NCBI GenBank assembly: GCA_021613535.1
Contig: CP075495.1
Location: 14,756,001 to 14,820,000, forward strand
Reading direction: 5' to 3'
DNA length: 64,000 nt
DNA from: Adineta vaga
Taxonomy: Eukaryota > Rotifera
The notes beneath the pieces were generated by a model. It ran no database searches, was not told the origin of the DNA, and worked only from the letters and a program-made list of their open reading frames with translations. Both the position numbers and the translations under genes were made by a program. Shown here piece after piece: positions 36,662-50,152 of this stretch; positions within the stretch are counted from its first letter, which is position 1; each line of letters begins with the position of its first letter.

Positions 36662-37143
36662 CTTCTTTTTTTTTTCTTTGACAAACCGTATTTTCAGTAG
36701 AATTATGTACTAACTTTAATAAATTTATTTTCTGAACATATTTTGTTTAATGTGAAACGTAATGAGACATGCAGCGTCAATTCTTTTATCAACAATAATG
36801 TTATGTGCAAAGTTTAATGACATATCGTATCGATGTTCTGATGGATTTACCTTTTATCCTCAGACATTTTCATCAACTTGACAATTATAAATTTCGAAAA
36901 TAAACTATACGTATTCTAAAATGATCCTATGCCTTACTATATGATTTGGATTCATTAAGAAAATAAATAAATAAATAAAATGTATGAAAATATTTATTGA
37001 CAAATGTAGAATTTTATCATAAATCAAATGGAAGAAATAAAATATAAAAGAATATGAAAAAATTAAACATTGACATAGAATTCTCTGAAATAGAATATAG
37101 GACAAAAGTTCAGGATTTGAATAGTACATTTGATCTCACATTC
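36662..37143. other. Intergenic, convergent 3' ends
   Basis: The second and third B-box genes converge here. AATAAA-like signals occur on both strands (near 36,718 and 36,965). A run of AAAT repeats lies near 36,960-36,978. Confidence 0.6.
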
Positions 37144-38391
37144 TTATGATACATTCTGTTCGTACTGATCAGCAACTTCATCTGAAATATTTACATATAA
37201 TGTAGCATTCGCTTTCGTAAAATCAATTTCATCATTCAAAATTGTATCTAGTTTAGTTTTTGCCGTCGTATAGTTTCTGGTGATATGAAGATATGCATCA
37301 TACAATTGTAAATCTGTAGATGGACTGAGTAAAAAAAAATTGCCTAATGAATTCTGTATTGAATCTTTCACATCTTGGCCACGACATCCTTTTCGAGGAA
37401 CATTAAGATATATAGGCCAACCAAAGAGGCTTCCATTAAGTTGCCGTTGAAAACAACAGGGCATTAGAATATGCGGATTATCCTCTGAACTTATCGATTT
37501 TGGCACTTCGTAAAAGACAATGGAATCACGTGTTTTCACATTAGATAACAAGGTTCCAGCACTGTATTGCGATTGAATCTGATGGTTATAAACTTCAGTC
37601 GGTAGAATAAAATCAGAATTTGGTTGATGATCATTTTTTTCTTCTAAATTAGATTGTAGTCGAATAAGTGCTTTGAGCAAAGAGTATTGATGTACAAAAG
37701 CTTTTAAAAGATCGTTCATCGTTCCATCATTGTTTGTCTTTAGATAATGACGTTCAAAGCTTCCATCAAGACGAATGTAATTAACATTGAACCCTCGTAA
37801 TTTGCCAACTGGGTTAGGTGTACAATCGAAAGATTGCAGATGAATATCTACAAGCCATATTGGTGAACAGGCAGTAGCACTAATTGTGTGTGTATTAAGT
37901 GTATTTAAATATTTTTCAGAATTTTCAAGCGATTTTTGAAGTTCAGTTATTTGTTCAGTGGACGCATCATTATCTCGAATTAGTTCTGCAATCGTTTTCT
38001 TGATATCGTTGATTTTTTCCAACTTCTCTTTGTTATGAATTGAAAACGATTTTCCATATTCATCGATTAGATAATTTATTTCCATACGTTTTTTTTCAAC
38101 AATTTCGTCGATCTTTGCATGAGCTTCAAGACACCATTTTTCTAATTGAGAAAATGGTTGTTGAAGAAATTCAGATGATATAACAAGATCATTGAATTTT
38201 GACGATAGTTCATTAAGTTTATCAGCTAATGAGTTTAATTCTGTTCGAGTATTTTCTTCAATCAGTTGTGAATGTTGTTCCAAATGAATACGACAAAGAT
38301 TTTTCGAACAATGAAAACAAAGAACTCGGGCTTGTCTTCTACATGAATCTTCATCAACCTCACACAGTTTCAATGAGTTATTATTTATCAT
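37144..38391 (-). CDS. B-box/coiled-coil protein with unnamed C-terminal domain (third member)
   Basis: This single-exon 415-aa protein starts MINNNSLKLCEVDEDSCRRQ, followed by the B-box-like motif RVLCFHCSKNLCRIHLEQH (residues 8-41). The coiled coil includes LEKWCLEAHAKIDEIVEKKR, clearly homologous to the two plus-strand neighbours. The C-terminal domain shares FGWPIYLNVPRKGCRGQDV and NATLYVNISDE with the gene at 35.3 kb. It has lost the B-box intron that both neighbours keep. The inverted orientation relative to its relatives indicates a duplication with inversion. The function is unknown. Confidence 0.8.
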   Translation of the reverse strand: MINNNSLKLCEVDEDSCRRQARVLCFHCSKNLCRIHLEQHSQLIEENTRTELNSLADKLNELSSKFNDLVISSEFLQQPFSQLEKWCLEAHAKIDEIVEKKRMEINYLIDEYGKSFSIHNKEKLEKINDIKKTIAELIRDNDASTEQITELQKSLENSEKYLNTLNTHTISATACSPIWLVDIHLQSFDCTPNPVGKLRGFNVNYIRLDGSFERHYLKTNNDGTMNDLLKAFVHQYSLLKALIRLQSNLEEKNDHQPNSDFILPTEVYNHQIQSQYSAGTLLSNVKTRDSIVFYEVPKSISSEDNPHILMPCCFQRQLNGSLFGWPIYLNVPRKGCRGQDVKDSIQNSLGNFFLLSPSTDLQLYDAYLHITRNYTTAKTKLDTILNDEIDFTKANATLYVNISDEVADQYEQNVS

Positions 38392-38834
38392 TACTTGAAT
38401 CTAAAATATTAGTTGTCACATATAGAATTGTATAAGACTTTTTCTTTGCGAATCAATTTATATATATATACGGATATATTAGTCACAATATGTGTAAATA
38501 CAAGTAAAATAGAGGAGAAAAGAACTGAGTGAACAATAGAGATAAGAGAAACACTGGAAATAAAATCCGAATGGCACATATTAAACAAACGGAAAAATAA
38601 ATATATATGTATATATAAGATTTGGTTTTTCTTTCTTTCGGAATAATAACAACACAAATGAAAATAAAAGAACGAGAATAAACGTGTTTATTGAATCATA
38701 CAATCTTCACAAATTTTGTATTGGAGATGTAACAACTCGAGTCTAAACGAGAAAAATTATCTTTGACTTATTTCTGCATTCTATCGAAGTTTTGTTTTGT
38801 TTTAAATAAAACATACATTATTTGCAGGAACAGT
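38392..38834. other. Intergenic
   Basis: Contains a TATATA run near 38,460 that may serve the minus-strand B-box gene promoter. No gene is seen. Confidence 0.5.
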
Positions 38835-41800
38835 TCACGAAGTTGCCACTGGTTCATTCACAGAAACATTTTCTTCCGTAGTAGTTACAGGTTTTGCACT
38901 TGTCTAAAGAAGATGTATATCAATGAATAAATCAGTTTTAAATAGAGATAATTATACTTCAATATTTGCACGAATTGTCGATGTTAAAGGTGGTGCAGAC
39001 ATCTTAAAAACTTCTTCCCAAAGTCCCGGTAAGAAACTATGTATTCTATCTTTTGTAATAACTGATAATGGTTGATCACCATCAAATAAACCTGTTGTAT
39101 TCATAACTAAAAGCATATTTTTCAATGATTCTCGAACCGATTCACGCTAAACGAAAAAGTTCATAGAAAAAATGCGAATATTTCCTTGTAAAAATCAATC
39201 TTACCAACATATCCGTTTGATCGGATTTTAAATATCGATCCATAAAATCTAAAATTGTTAACCAAAGTGCTGTAAATGTTGGTAATGTCAATAATGGCGA
39301 AAGATGTTGAAGAAAAATTCGACAAAGTAATTGTGAAACACGTACACGTGTTTCTTCAATACCATGATGTTGATCTATTATATTCGTTGTTTCAAGTAAT
39401 TTCAATAATAATGGAAAAAGAACTTTATTAAATACAGATTCCCATTCCGTGGGAGTTAATATATGAAGTTCAGGTAGAAGAACACTTCGTTGAAGATAAC
39501 CAAGTGCTGATGAACGAACAGGACGACGTTGATCACAACAAAGACGAGCAATACCTAAAAATTCATCATTAGAAAAACTTTTGATACAAAAATTCAATTG
39601 TATTCTTACCTTGTAAGATCGGACACCAACATTTATACCATAGAATACTTGAAGTAATTTGATCTGTTTGTCCTGTTGTTGTCTGTTTAAAGATTTGTGA
39701 TGCACGTGTATGTAAAGTATGCATTAAATCTAATAATTGTAAAGCAAGTGATTGATATTCTTGTTTAATTGCTTCTTGATCATCTTCATCATCATAATCT
39801 AATTTTGATGTTCTCGATAGATATGTTGTTTGTCCGGATTGATTCATCATTTGTTCATTGGAATTTTCATTATTTAAAGAATTTGATGATGTTATTTTAC
39901 GTATTTGTTTAAGATTTTTTGTATTCGATTTCTTTGAATTCTGTTGAGTAACTTGTTGAGTGACGGTAGCTTCAATAAATGTTCGAATACAATGAATACA
40001 ATATTCGAAATTTTCTTCCGTAACATGTGCAGAATCACGAATTAAGAATGATAAAGTTTCACATGATTTAATTAATGCACGACGATCATGTTGAGATAAT
40101 TTTTCATTTAAATCAATTTTATATTGATTTAATATTGATTGTTGAGTACGCATTGTTTCTAAATCATCATGTGAAACGACAATATAATCCGATCGACGAT
40201 AAACCTTTTTTTAATACGAGATAAAAACGAAAAGAATTTATTTGAATAAGATTTCTTACTTCACTATCACTGGTATAACCTTTATCAACTGTACTATTTG
40301 TTGCACAATCTGAACATTCATTATCTGATTCGGCATTGATAGATGATCGACTAGTAAGAACAGGTTTATCAATTGAAAGATTTTGTGTTGTCTGAAGAAC
40401 AGGTGGTGGATGTGCAGCAGCACCCACAACTTCTAATAAAGAAAATAATGTAAACCAATCATCAGATTTATGTATATTTGCTGCATTTGTTCGAAGAAGT
40501 TCATGTAAACCAAAAGCAATTTCTGATGATAAGGAATGAATGACATGTGGTTTCATTAATAATAACATTCGAAGAGAAGCAAGTACCTTAGAAATGAGAA
40601 AAAGATGAATTTATTAGAACCAAAAGGAAAATTTCTATACTTCAGATGCTAATTCTTCTCGTCGTAAAAGTCGTGCAGCAATTCTTAATAATCCAACACA
40701 TGTTCGTTCAACAAAGAATGATTTTTCATTAGCATTGACTAAAATTGAATAGAATTGATGACGAATAGTTGACCAAAATAAAGTCACACGATCACGATTT
40801 TGTAGAACAACTTTAACAAGTAATTCTAAACAAAATACTGCTGCATCTTGATCTAATTTTTGTGAATCAGGTGCTATTTGACAACCATAAAGAAGTGCTT
40901 TTAATAGTTCATTTAATGAATCAATAATTAAGAATTTTGTTTCTTGTAATAATTGTTCTAAATGACATTCTTCAATACAAGCTGTTGCAACTTTAATTGC
41001 TTCTTGTTCTTCGGATGTTGTTTGTTTATTTGATGATATTGTTGAATCAGATAAACCACCACCACCAAGAAGAAATGCAAGAGATGAAAATATACCAGTA
41101 TCACTTCTACAAAGATTTTCAAGTTTATTATTTAATCTACAAGAGAAAATGAATTTGTTTACTTTGTTATTTGAGTTGTTTGTTCTTTAATTAATGTTGT
41201 TCGACCAGTTGGATCAAGAAAATCTTCAACTTCAACAAGAACTGATGGTAATAATTTTGCTTTATATAAATGAATAATACATTCGAGAATATTCTTCCAT
41301 CCATCACGTAAAATATCGCCATGAACATGTGCTATATTGAATACAACAGTTGCTGCTAAACGTGCTTTACGATTTAAACCAAATTGTACTGGTAAATTTT
41401 CAATCCACTAAAAAAGAAATGATTCAAATATAGAAATAGAAAAACAAAACAAAACGAATCTTCTATTCTCATGCTATTAGTATCAAGACAATTATTTAAT
41501 CATACCAAATGATCGATTATCTGGAAAATGATTAAGAATTTTGGTCAATAATGAAAAATGATTCAAATGATTTACCTCACGACTATTGAGTAATGTTGTA
41601 AATTTACATAATGATATAACCAAATTATCAAAAACATCCGACATAAAATAATGTGCAGCTATTCGTGCACATTTACTAAAACCTTGAATAGATTTTTGTA
41701 TAACTAAATCATAATTCGATTTTTCGAAAACAAATGATAATGCAGCCATAGTTTGTCCCCAAACTAATGTAAAAATATCATAATTATATGAACCCGATGG

Positions 41801-44800
41801 AACATGAAGAAATTTTTCTCCTGTTATTGATGATCGTTTAAGCATTAATTTCCATAAATAAGATTCTCGAACAAGTCCTGTATGTTCAGCAGGCATAACA
41901 ATTTCATCAAATTTTATTGCATTATAAATTTCAGTTAACATTCGATCATCGAAATTTTCTTTATTATTCATTGTAGAAAGATTTCGTTTAAAATCCTAAT
42001 GAATTCAATCAAATAGATTTGCAATCGAAAGAAATTTTCTATTGAAAAATATACTTCACATGTCATGGGAGATATTTGACGACGAACATTAGTATTATGT
42101 TGATCCATCTGGAATGAAAATAATAAGCAAATAGATGTTCGTTTATATTCGATAAAATCACTTACATTAAGCATTATACAAGCATATGCTAATCCAAATG
42201 CTGCATCATTGTTTGCCAATTGAAAATTATTGCATTCCTAAAAGTATTCGATAGTAAATTTTGAATTGAATTCTCAATAGAAAAAACAAAACAAATCTTA
42301 CTCTCCAATGTGAGGCAAAATGTTCGAGTAATGAACTGATCAATGGTGCTTCACCAGGTAAACGAAATTCTGATAAATACATTCTCAATGCTTCGTCAAC
42401 TCTCAAATCTTCGAAATTAAATGTTCTATAATAAAAAAAAGAAAAGAAAAATCTTCTTGAAAATCATAAAAATCTTACTTGACATATTGTTCAAGTATAT
42501 TGACGTTTTTTCTATTGGATAAATATTCTCCAATAATTTTCTTATCTAACATTGGATTATCTTTAAGAAATTTAACAATTTCTGTAATTTGTAATGGATT
42601 CGTTAAGATTTGATTTTCTTGAAGAAAATTAATTCCTAATGATGGATTTTGATTGAATAATTCTGAACCTTGTTTAAGAATCTATGCAAAAGAAATCAAT
42701 GGAAAATCTTAGTTTTAGAAAAAATAAAAATAAAAAACCTTTTTATCATGTTTAATTTTCTTCAAATCATCTTGTAATGGTAAATTCGATGAAATTATCA
42801 TTCGATTTTGTCGAACTTTTGGTCCATGACGAGATTCTCGTGGTGTTATTGAACGATTTATGTCAATATTTTGTAAGGATAAAGCAAGTGCATATCCGGA
42901 TGGAACTGGTCGAGTTAACGATTGACTTGTTGCTAAATTAAAAAAAAAGAGCATAAAGGAATTCTTTTTATTGAATTAATAATAATTTTACAATCATTTT
43001 TTTGTCGTTGAACTTGAAATTGACATTCTAATTCAATATGATCAATAACAGAAAGTAATGCATCGAGAGAAAGAATATGTGTGGATGTTAAACCACCCAC
43101 AGGAAAAGCATTTTTCGATAACATTTTTGTTAATTCTTCGAATAAATTTGGTAAATATGAATCACAATCATAATTTAAATATAATTCAGCTGGTAAACCA
43201 GGTATACGAAGTAATTGAACGATTGTTTCTAAACCTATTTCTTTTTGTTCATAAGTTACTTTCGATTGTTCAGATACAATTAATTCCATTAAACGTGTTA
43301 GAAAAAACTAAAAGAAAAATATTCATTTTAAAGGTCAAAAAAACAAACATTTCATCATACTTCGAATTGATATTTTAAATGAGTTCGTAAACTTTCAAAT
43401 ATAAGAAATGTTACACGAAGTGAAGCAGAAAATAACTGAATACGATTGCAACTTAACATCTGAAAAGAAGAAAATAAAAATTGATTTTGTATCGAATGAA
43501 ATATTGAACTTACACTTAATAAATTTCGACAGAGTGAATCTTTAACAATCGAAAGTAATAGAGGATAATTGGCAATATGATCGGCACCAACTTCTAAGGC
43601 AACAGTTAAAAGATTGAGACCAACTGTCATCATATATTCAGTATTATTTCTATAAAGATACAAAGAATAGAAATGATATTTAGAAAAATGTATTTTAATC
43701 TACTTGTCATAATTATTGATGAGAGTAGTTAAGAAACGAAATAGACCACGAACACAAGGCCAACCATATGGTGTTAATGGTTCTAAAATAGAATTAAATT
43801 GATAGATATATTAATAGTAAGATTGAGTATATTTAAATTGATTTACCTTTCACAGGTCCACTAGCAGCAGGTGTTGTGGGTGTTGTTGTAAATCGAATAC
43901 CTCTTGGATTGATATATTCACTATTATTTGTTGTTGTTTGTGTTGTTGATGTTTGATCAGTTATTTCTTGTGATTGTTGTTCTTCTTCTGAAGTTGTAAT
44001 TGATGGTTCATTAGTAAGAATTATTCTAGGTGATGATTCATCAAATGAGGGAACAATAATAGGTAAAATTGTTTCATTCGTTGATTCAGCTTCATTATTC
44101 ACTATGGTTGGATCTATCGGTGCTGATGGTGGAATAGCATGAGTTGCTGTTTCAATCGCTGTTGGACGTTCATTATCATCAGTTTGAGATGACTAAAAAC
44201 ATATTAATCAATTAAATTTACAACTCTTTTTTTTTTAAAGAAAACTTCTTTACATAAATTGAATTTGTTTCTGATGCAGATGATGTTCGTTCTGTAATAA
44301 GAGAAATTAATTAAGATAAAAAAACGAAGATTATCTAAACAAATCTTCATACCATTTGTTTGAGATTCATTGATCTGTTGCTTTTTTATCGATGATATTG
44401 AATTTACTCGTTGTTGTGATCGACGTCGATTACTTGACGTATCACTACTACTTGTTGTAGTTGTTATTCCTCGTGCATGTAGCTGAATTGCAAACAAACA
44501 TATATATGTATATATAGAAAAACAAGGAATAAAACTCGTTATTATTTTTACTCGTTTCGTTAATGTTGATGATGTGCCATCATCTTTAAATTGTGGTAAT
44601 CGTGCGAATAATAATTGTACCATATCAATCAGAACATGTTCAGAAGTTTTACGTAATAATTCTAATGAAAGAAAGATCGTTTAAAGAAAGTCAGTAGTGT
44701 AATTTTACCAGATAATCGTGTTTCAAAACAGATTCGAAAACAAGATTGAAGAATTTCACATACACTATCATTGGTCATTTTTGATCCAACAGGACTGAGT

Positions 44801-45760
44801 AATAATGAACGAAGAACCTATGAAAGACAGAAATGAATTTGTATTTGAAAACAATACAATTCAATATAATACTTGTAAAATTCTCATGAGAACAACTTCA
44901 TCATCATTTGGATTTGTTCCAACAAAACGTGTATGTGTAACAGCATTTGCAACTTTATCAATAGCTGATGCTGCTGATTCACCCTGAATATCTAATCAAG
45001 AAAATATAGATTAAATAAAGTAACAAAATTGAATGAATAAAATACCAATGAGACCATATGACAGAAATTTGTTAACAGCATTTAATGCCAAACATGTAAT
45101 TGGACCAGATGTTTCTTCAGATCGAATTATATCAAGAAATGGTGTTAAAAATGTATTGGAATCAATATCTTGAAGATCTAAATGAATAATTTCAAATTGA
45201 AGATTTGGAAGATTTCTTTCTTTTCTTTTTCTTTACCAGAGACAGAATTGAGAATTGTTTTTAATTTTTGAAAAGAATTCATTTCTGGTGATTCCTAAAG
45301 AAAATCAATTTTTTATTGAAATATATAATGAGAAATACAATGAATTTTCTTAATACTTCATATGTATGAGTATTTGACCATCGAGTATTATTTTTTTTCG
45401 ATGACGTTATTGCTTGTATTTCACCCAAAATAATATAGATAGCATTTTTCGGTGCTTCAAATGGCGACGACATCTTCGATTGACGATACGACAACCAACT
45501 AGAAGAACGTTTATGATGATCAAAATGGTCAATCTAAGAAGAGAATCTTCATTGAATGACAAATCATTTTTTATTGAAATTGAAACTCTAGTAAAATAGA
45601 AGAATATTGATCTGATCTACTTGTTAGTCTATAATTTACCATTCAAATACTTTCCTCAAGAACCAATCAAAACATCGAAGCTTTTCTAGTGTCGCTAGTT
45701 ACTTACTCGATCCAATTTTACATTGTCAGTTCCAAGAGAATCTATCAGATAGTCGTCCAT
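38835..45760 (-). CDS. GBF1: GBF1, Golgi ARF guanine-nucleotide exchange factor (many exons)
   Basis: GBF1 loads ARF1 with GTP at the cis-Golgi and recruits COPI. The first exon begins [18 protein letters not shown]. The N-terminal DCB/HUS region includes [20 protein letters not shown] followed by [20 protein letters not shown], nearly invariant in GBF1. The Sec7 domain lies at about 42,180-42,700, with [20 protein letters not shown], where the Glu of FRLPGE is the catalytic glutamic finger. The post-Sec7 HDS repeats include [21 protein letters not shown] and [13 protein letters not shown]. The region near 43,850-44,500 is Ser/Thr-rich and disordered. I count about twenty short exons with introns near 50 nt, and not every boundary was fixed. 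Overall length is about 1,700-1,800 aa, normal for the family. The last residues are VNEPVATS. Confidence 0.93.
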
Positions 45761-46516
45761 TGTTGTCTTCAAAGTAGATTAATTAATTGATTTAGATGGA
45801 GATATTTGCAATATTTTGTATGAGAAAGACGAGAAGAAAATGAGTTATATACGTGAGCATTGTTTATTGCCACGTTTCAACTTTTTTACATTGGACACGT
45901 TGCAACGCTTCTTCTTAAATCATTTATTGAATAAAATATTTATTTAATAGTTACCGTTGTCATTCGAACAAAATTACGAGATGAATAGCAATGATGTTAT
46001 CATCTTCGGAAATGATATTTTTCCAGATGATGTAAGAATAAGAACTATCTTATTGATATTGGACTAATCAATCAATAACCTTAATAACCGCGTTTTTATT
46101 ATAGAAAAACATCCGTTTCGTATTCTCAGTCTTTGCCGAGAGAGAAACCGTGGAGGATAATTTATGAATTATTTTTCAAATGGTATTTGTGGTATTGTGT
46201 AGTACACTTCTGATTATTTTTTTATATGAATCATTGCTTTAATCTGTGAATAGTGTTATTCTTACACTTTCTTATTTATCTCAAACAGAATAATCTTCTA
46301 TTTCATATTGTTTTTTCTCGATTAAAAATAAAATAAATGATAGTTTGCTTTATTTTGACACTCAAATCCTCTTTTTTGATTTCAATCTAATAGTTCTAAA
46401 TCAAGAAGATTAAGAAGAAAAAAATAAAGACGTAACAGGTGCACAAAATCACAGAGAGAAAAACTTTCATCATAAGACATTGTACATTGGTATATGAAAG
46501 ACGAACGAGTTTTCAC
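45761..46516. other. Divergent intergenic region
   Basis: About 750 nt between the GBF1 start and a plus-strand synaptotagmin-like gene. It is probably a shared promoter region. No coding frame is seen. Confidence 0.55.
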
Positions 46517-48083
46517 ATGATTTTACCTATGTTACTTCAACATCCCGATCTAGTTGTTATTACAACTGGAATTATTTTACTTACATTTCTATTACTTACA
46601 CCTCTTGGTATCTATTTATGTCTACGTTATGTACGTTATAAAAAACGATCGAATATTGCTATTGCAAAAAAACGTTTAATTTATTCATCACCTGCATCAG
46701 TCGAACCACAAATTCCAATAAAAGCAACCAATCATTTTGTTTTTCCATTATCAAAATTGGAAAATTCAGCCATATCAACTCAAGTTATCAATGAAACAGG
46801 TTCACCATTTTCAGAAAATACATCAAACTATAGAAGCTTTGATATGACAAAACGAGCTCAACGACATTTATCATCAGATTCTTCCTATACAAGTTCCAGT
46901 CATCGTCGTTCTTATCCACTTCCATCATTTTCCTTCGATACAATTAAATCTAAAATTCAACAAGTTCAACGTCGTTCATCACCATTATCAACACGTCGAT
47001 TAGAACCGATTGATTCAGAATTAGTTTCCATAACACATTCATCCGATTCAGATGAGCCCGATACTGAATCATTACCTGTTTCATCTTTTGAATATTCTCT
47101 AACTGAATTATTTCGTATTGATTTAGTCTATAAATTACATTATTCAATCGATGATAATCAATTATATTTTCAAATTCTTCGTTTAAATTGTATTCAACCA
47201 TTAATTGAACGTTGTTTTCCATCTTTTATTTGTAAAATTCGTTTATATACAAATAATGATAAACGAAAAACAAAAAAATATTTCTCAAAAAAAGATCCAA
47301 TGAATGAAATATTTAAATTTGACTTGGATCAATATACATTAGAAGATAGTTATTTAAAAATTCATGTCTTAGGACATCATAAAAATGATAAACGAATTGA
47401 ATTAGGACATACAATTCTTCTTCTGAATCAATATGATAATCTTATGATACGTTCTGGACATCATGACGATGGAGGATTACAAGCAAGTGAACAGCACATG
47501 AAATCAATACAAATTTATGAAGAACGAATCGATATGATTACACAACAACAAGGAAATTTGACGGAAAATGAAGCTCGAGCATTGATTTGTTTAGCTTATG
47601 AAAATGATCGATGTTTACTTCAAGTTGGTTTAATTAAAGTTTTAGGAATTCAATCTTTATTAAAAATTCCTCCCAGTGGTGGCCATTCTAATCATCGAGG
47701 TAGGTCGAATTTCATTTTTACTTGTCGTCTAGTGAATATTTTCTTTTTTACTAGATTTAATTCAAATCAAAATTTGTACAATTGTCGATGGAAAAATAAC
47801 TGGTAAACATAAATCGAAAGCTATTCCACTTGATAAAAATGTTTTTACATTTAATTGTTCATTTCATTTGGAATATCTTCTTCTTCATAAAACATCTGTA
47901 CGTATAACAATTTGTTATCGAAAAACTTTAATGAGTTCGCAAAATAAAATTCTATCAATGATCGAATTTGGTTCAGCACAAATTAAGAATCAACAAATAT
48001 TTCAACATTGGACAGATACATTATCGTCACCAAATCGACCACATGTTCATTGGCATACACTTCAAGTGATTGACAGTAAATAA
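46517..48083 (+). CDS. Synaptotagmin-like protein with two degenerate C2 domains
   Basis: Two exons, split by an intron at about 47,701-47,754 whose phase joins HRDLIQIKI. An N-terminal TM segment lies at about residues 12-35 (VVITTGIILLTFLLLTPLGI), then basic residues and a long Ser/Arg-rich linker. C2A (about 185-320) shows LVYKLHYSIDDNQLYFQILR and KKDPMNEIFKFDLDQYTLED. C2B (about 350-490) shows NRCLLQVGLIKVLGI-type strands and ends HWTDTLSSPNRPHVHWHTLQ, the synaptotagmin terminal pattern with W-H-x-L. The calcium-binding Asp clusters are not preserved, so it probably binds membranes or SNAREs without calcium. The ATG at 46,517 is preferred over an upstream GTG. Confidence 0.78.
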
Positions 48084-48148
48084 TGAAGAAGAAAAATGAA
48101 AACGTTTCGAAATCGTTTTTTTTCTTTTCAATTTGAAATAAAAGTTTA

Positions 48149-48359
48149 TTATTGTGGTTTTGTTCGAGAGTCAAATTGTTCTTCATAGGAATTGCTTAGA
48201 TTTATTTCAGAATTAACTGATGGTAATTCTTCAGGAATATTATTTGCTTGTTCTTCTGTTATTTCTAAACGAAAAGCTGTTTGAAAGATTTATATTGAGT
48301 AAAAAAACGAATCTTACTCTTATGTGTTAATGGATCCGATCCGTAATAATAACAATCCA
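48149..48359 (-). CDS. Tiny acidic protein, family unknown (2 exons)
   Basis: The start is MDCYYYGSDPLTHK at 48,359. A 54-nt intron (GTAAGA...AACAG, phase 1) joins it to TFRLEITEEQANNIPEELPS. The protein is about 56 aa, acidic and predicted disordered, ending FDSRTKPQ. It sits only 66 nt from the convergent synaptotagmin-like gene. I could not match it to a known small protein. The clean splice and coding bias support a real gene, but the evidence is limited. Confidence 0.5.
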
Positions 48360-49205
48360 TGCTCAATTATTTTGTTGTAATTCTAAAGAAAAACAATTTG
48401 TATTGTTATGATTAGAAAAATAGAAATAGAAATACTTAGAATTAATATTTAGATCACTGAAATAATCTTCCATCCATTTAATCTATAGTCTATTTAAAAA
48501 AAGTATTTGGTACGTATTTTTATTCCTTCTTCAGTGCCCGCGAATCGTTCGAGCATTACTCTTCTCTCCTGTCGAACAATGTCTACAGACTACTCATGGC
48601 CATTGACATACAATCACATTACTGTCCGGTATTTTATCTACGGATAAAGTGTTTAAATATAGATTTCAGAGAATAAATATATCAAAACTGACATTGGATG
48701 AGTTTGTTGGATTTTATTTGTATATGAAACGATTGCGTATGGTATATCAAAATATAAGCATCGGATTTATCTTTTCTTACATATTAACATATGGATCCAT
48801 AAGATTCTCATTTCTCTGATCAAATTACAGAAATAATAAATATACAAAACGAGTTAATCATTTCTTTATTAAAGAAATTTGTTTTACAGGTCAAACAACT
48901 GATATCCTGTTAAATTTATTGACTTCTGTTAAACTCACTGCGATAAATTTTCATATAGAAAATCAAATATTTTCTTTTCGTCAGTTGTTATTCAATTCTA
49001 TGTATGACCAAAGATCAAGAAGTTTCATTCTTTCGATCCAGGTAAACTTCTATAACATCGAAATCTAAAGAAAAGGCTTAGCATCTCTTTTCATTACAAA
49101 GAGATGTTTTTTTTCTTTTGACGTTTAAATAAATATACAAGAAAAGAAGAAAAAGAGAAGCGATAAAACTATCAGTAATCAAAGATTTCTCAATAAACAT
49201 TGATT
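48360..49205. other. Intergenic
   Basis: About 850 nt, the probable promoter region for the flanking genes. There is no open frame with coding character. Confidence 0.55.
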
Positions 49206-50012
49206 ATGTTATTCGATCGAGTTATCCTCGTTTTTCTTCTCTATCTAATTCCATTTGCCTCTACACTTCAATGTACAATCAATTGTTCATTTAAATCTGA
49301 ACTGAATTCATTATTTGAGATTCCGAATTCTTGCAATGAAACTTCTTTGTCCAAATTATGTACTTTTCGAATGTCCTACTGGTATCATAAATATTATTCC
49401 TATCTTTCATTCGATTTTGATCGATCAAATTCATCATCAGTTAAGTATTATTCAACTTCAATTAGATTAGCTGACGATGGTTCAATTGGTTTTGATTATA
49501 CTATTAGTCATCAATGTGATCAAACAGATGATTGTGCAATGAAATTTGCAAAAACGAATATACCAAATTTACTTCGTCGTTTAAATTTCAATTATACAGA
49601 TCTTCGAGATGAACTTTGGCCACTTCTTGTATCAAAAACATCGATTGATGATGTCGATCTTTCATGTTTTGATTCCAAGGCAAATATCCGTCAATGTGCA
49701 TTGGTGAAGAAACCTGGCCTATGTCAAGCAACACAACAATTACGAGGAAGAAAACGAATGGATCGTAGTTGTAATCAACAATTATTTTCCAATGAAAAAA
49801 CGGTTAGTATGTTCGATTTTGGTAGTTTTGCTAATTTAGAATTAAAATGTAATCGATCATTATGTAATGGACCAATGACATTTGATACGGTCAAAGAAAT
49901 TCTATTTAAATATAATATAACAAAAACAATTGATGGACAATTAAATCAAGGAATACGATGTTATTCATTATCATTTTTAGTTTTTGTCTTGATTAGCATT
50001 CATCTATTGTAA
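49206..50012 (+). CDS. Secreted Cys-rich protein, probable GPI anchor
   Basis: This single-exon 268-aa protein has a signal peptide (FDRVILVFLLYLIPFASTLQ) and a Cys-rich ectodomain with about 15 Cys. Several N-glycosylation sequons (NCS, NET, NSS, NYT, NRS) are present. The C-terminus is a hydrophobic tail (CYSLSFLVFVLISIHLL) with no cytoplasmic residues after it, which is the layout of a GPI-anchoring signal. No known domain is recognised. The ATG at 49,206 is used, since an upstream in-frame TTG is not a plausible animal start. It is probably a cell-surface protein. Confidence 0.7.
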   Translation: MLFDRVILVFLLYLIPFASTLQCTINCSFKSELNSLFEIPNSCNETSLSKLCTFRMSYWYHKYYSYLSFDFDRSNSSSVKYYSTSIRLADDGSIGFDYTISHQCDQTDDCAMKFAKTNIPNLLRRLNFNYTDLRDELWPLLVSKTSIDDVDLSCFDSKANIRQCALVKKPGLCQATQQLRGRKRMDRSCNQQLFSNEKTVSMFDFGSFANLELKCNRSLCNGPMTFDTVKEILFKYNITKTIDGQLNQGIRCYSLSFLVFVLISIHLL

Positions 50013-50152
50013 TTGTGAAGAAGAAAACCGATATTTGAAATAAAATAAAAAAAGAATCTGAAAAACAGGCAAGAAAACAATGTTAATTTCTTATATTTCA
50101 TAAAGAAAAAAACAAAAACAAAAACACGGAATTTCTTTTTTTGTTCTTCTTC

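Noticed and set aside
46950-47222. Minus-strand frame opposite the synaptotagmin-like gene
   Set aside because: The plus-strand frame carries TM and C2 features; this is antisense.
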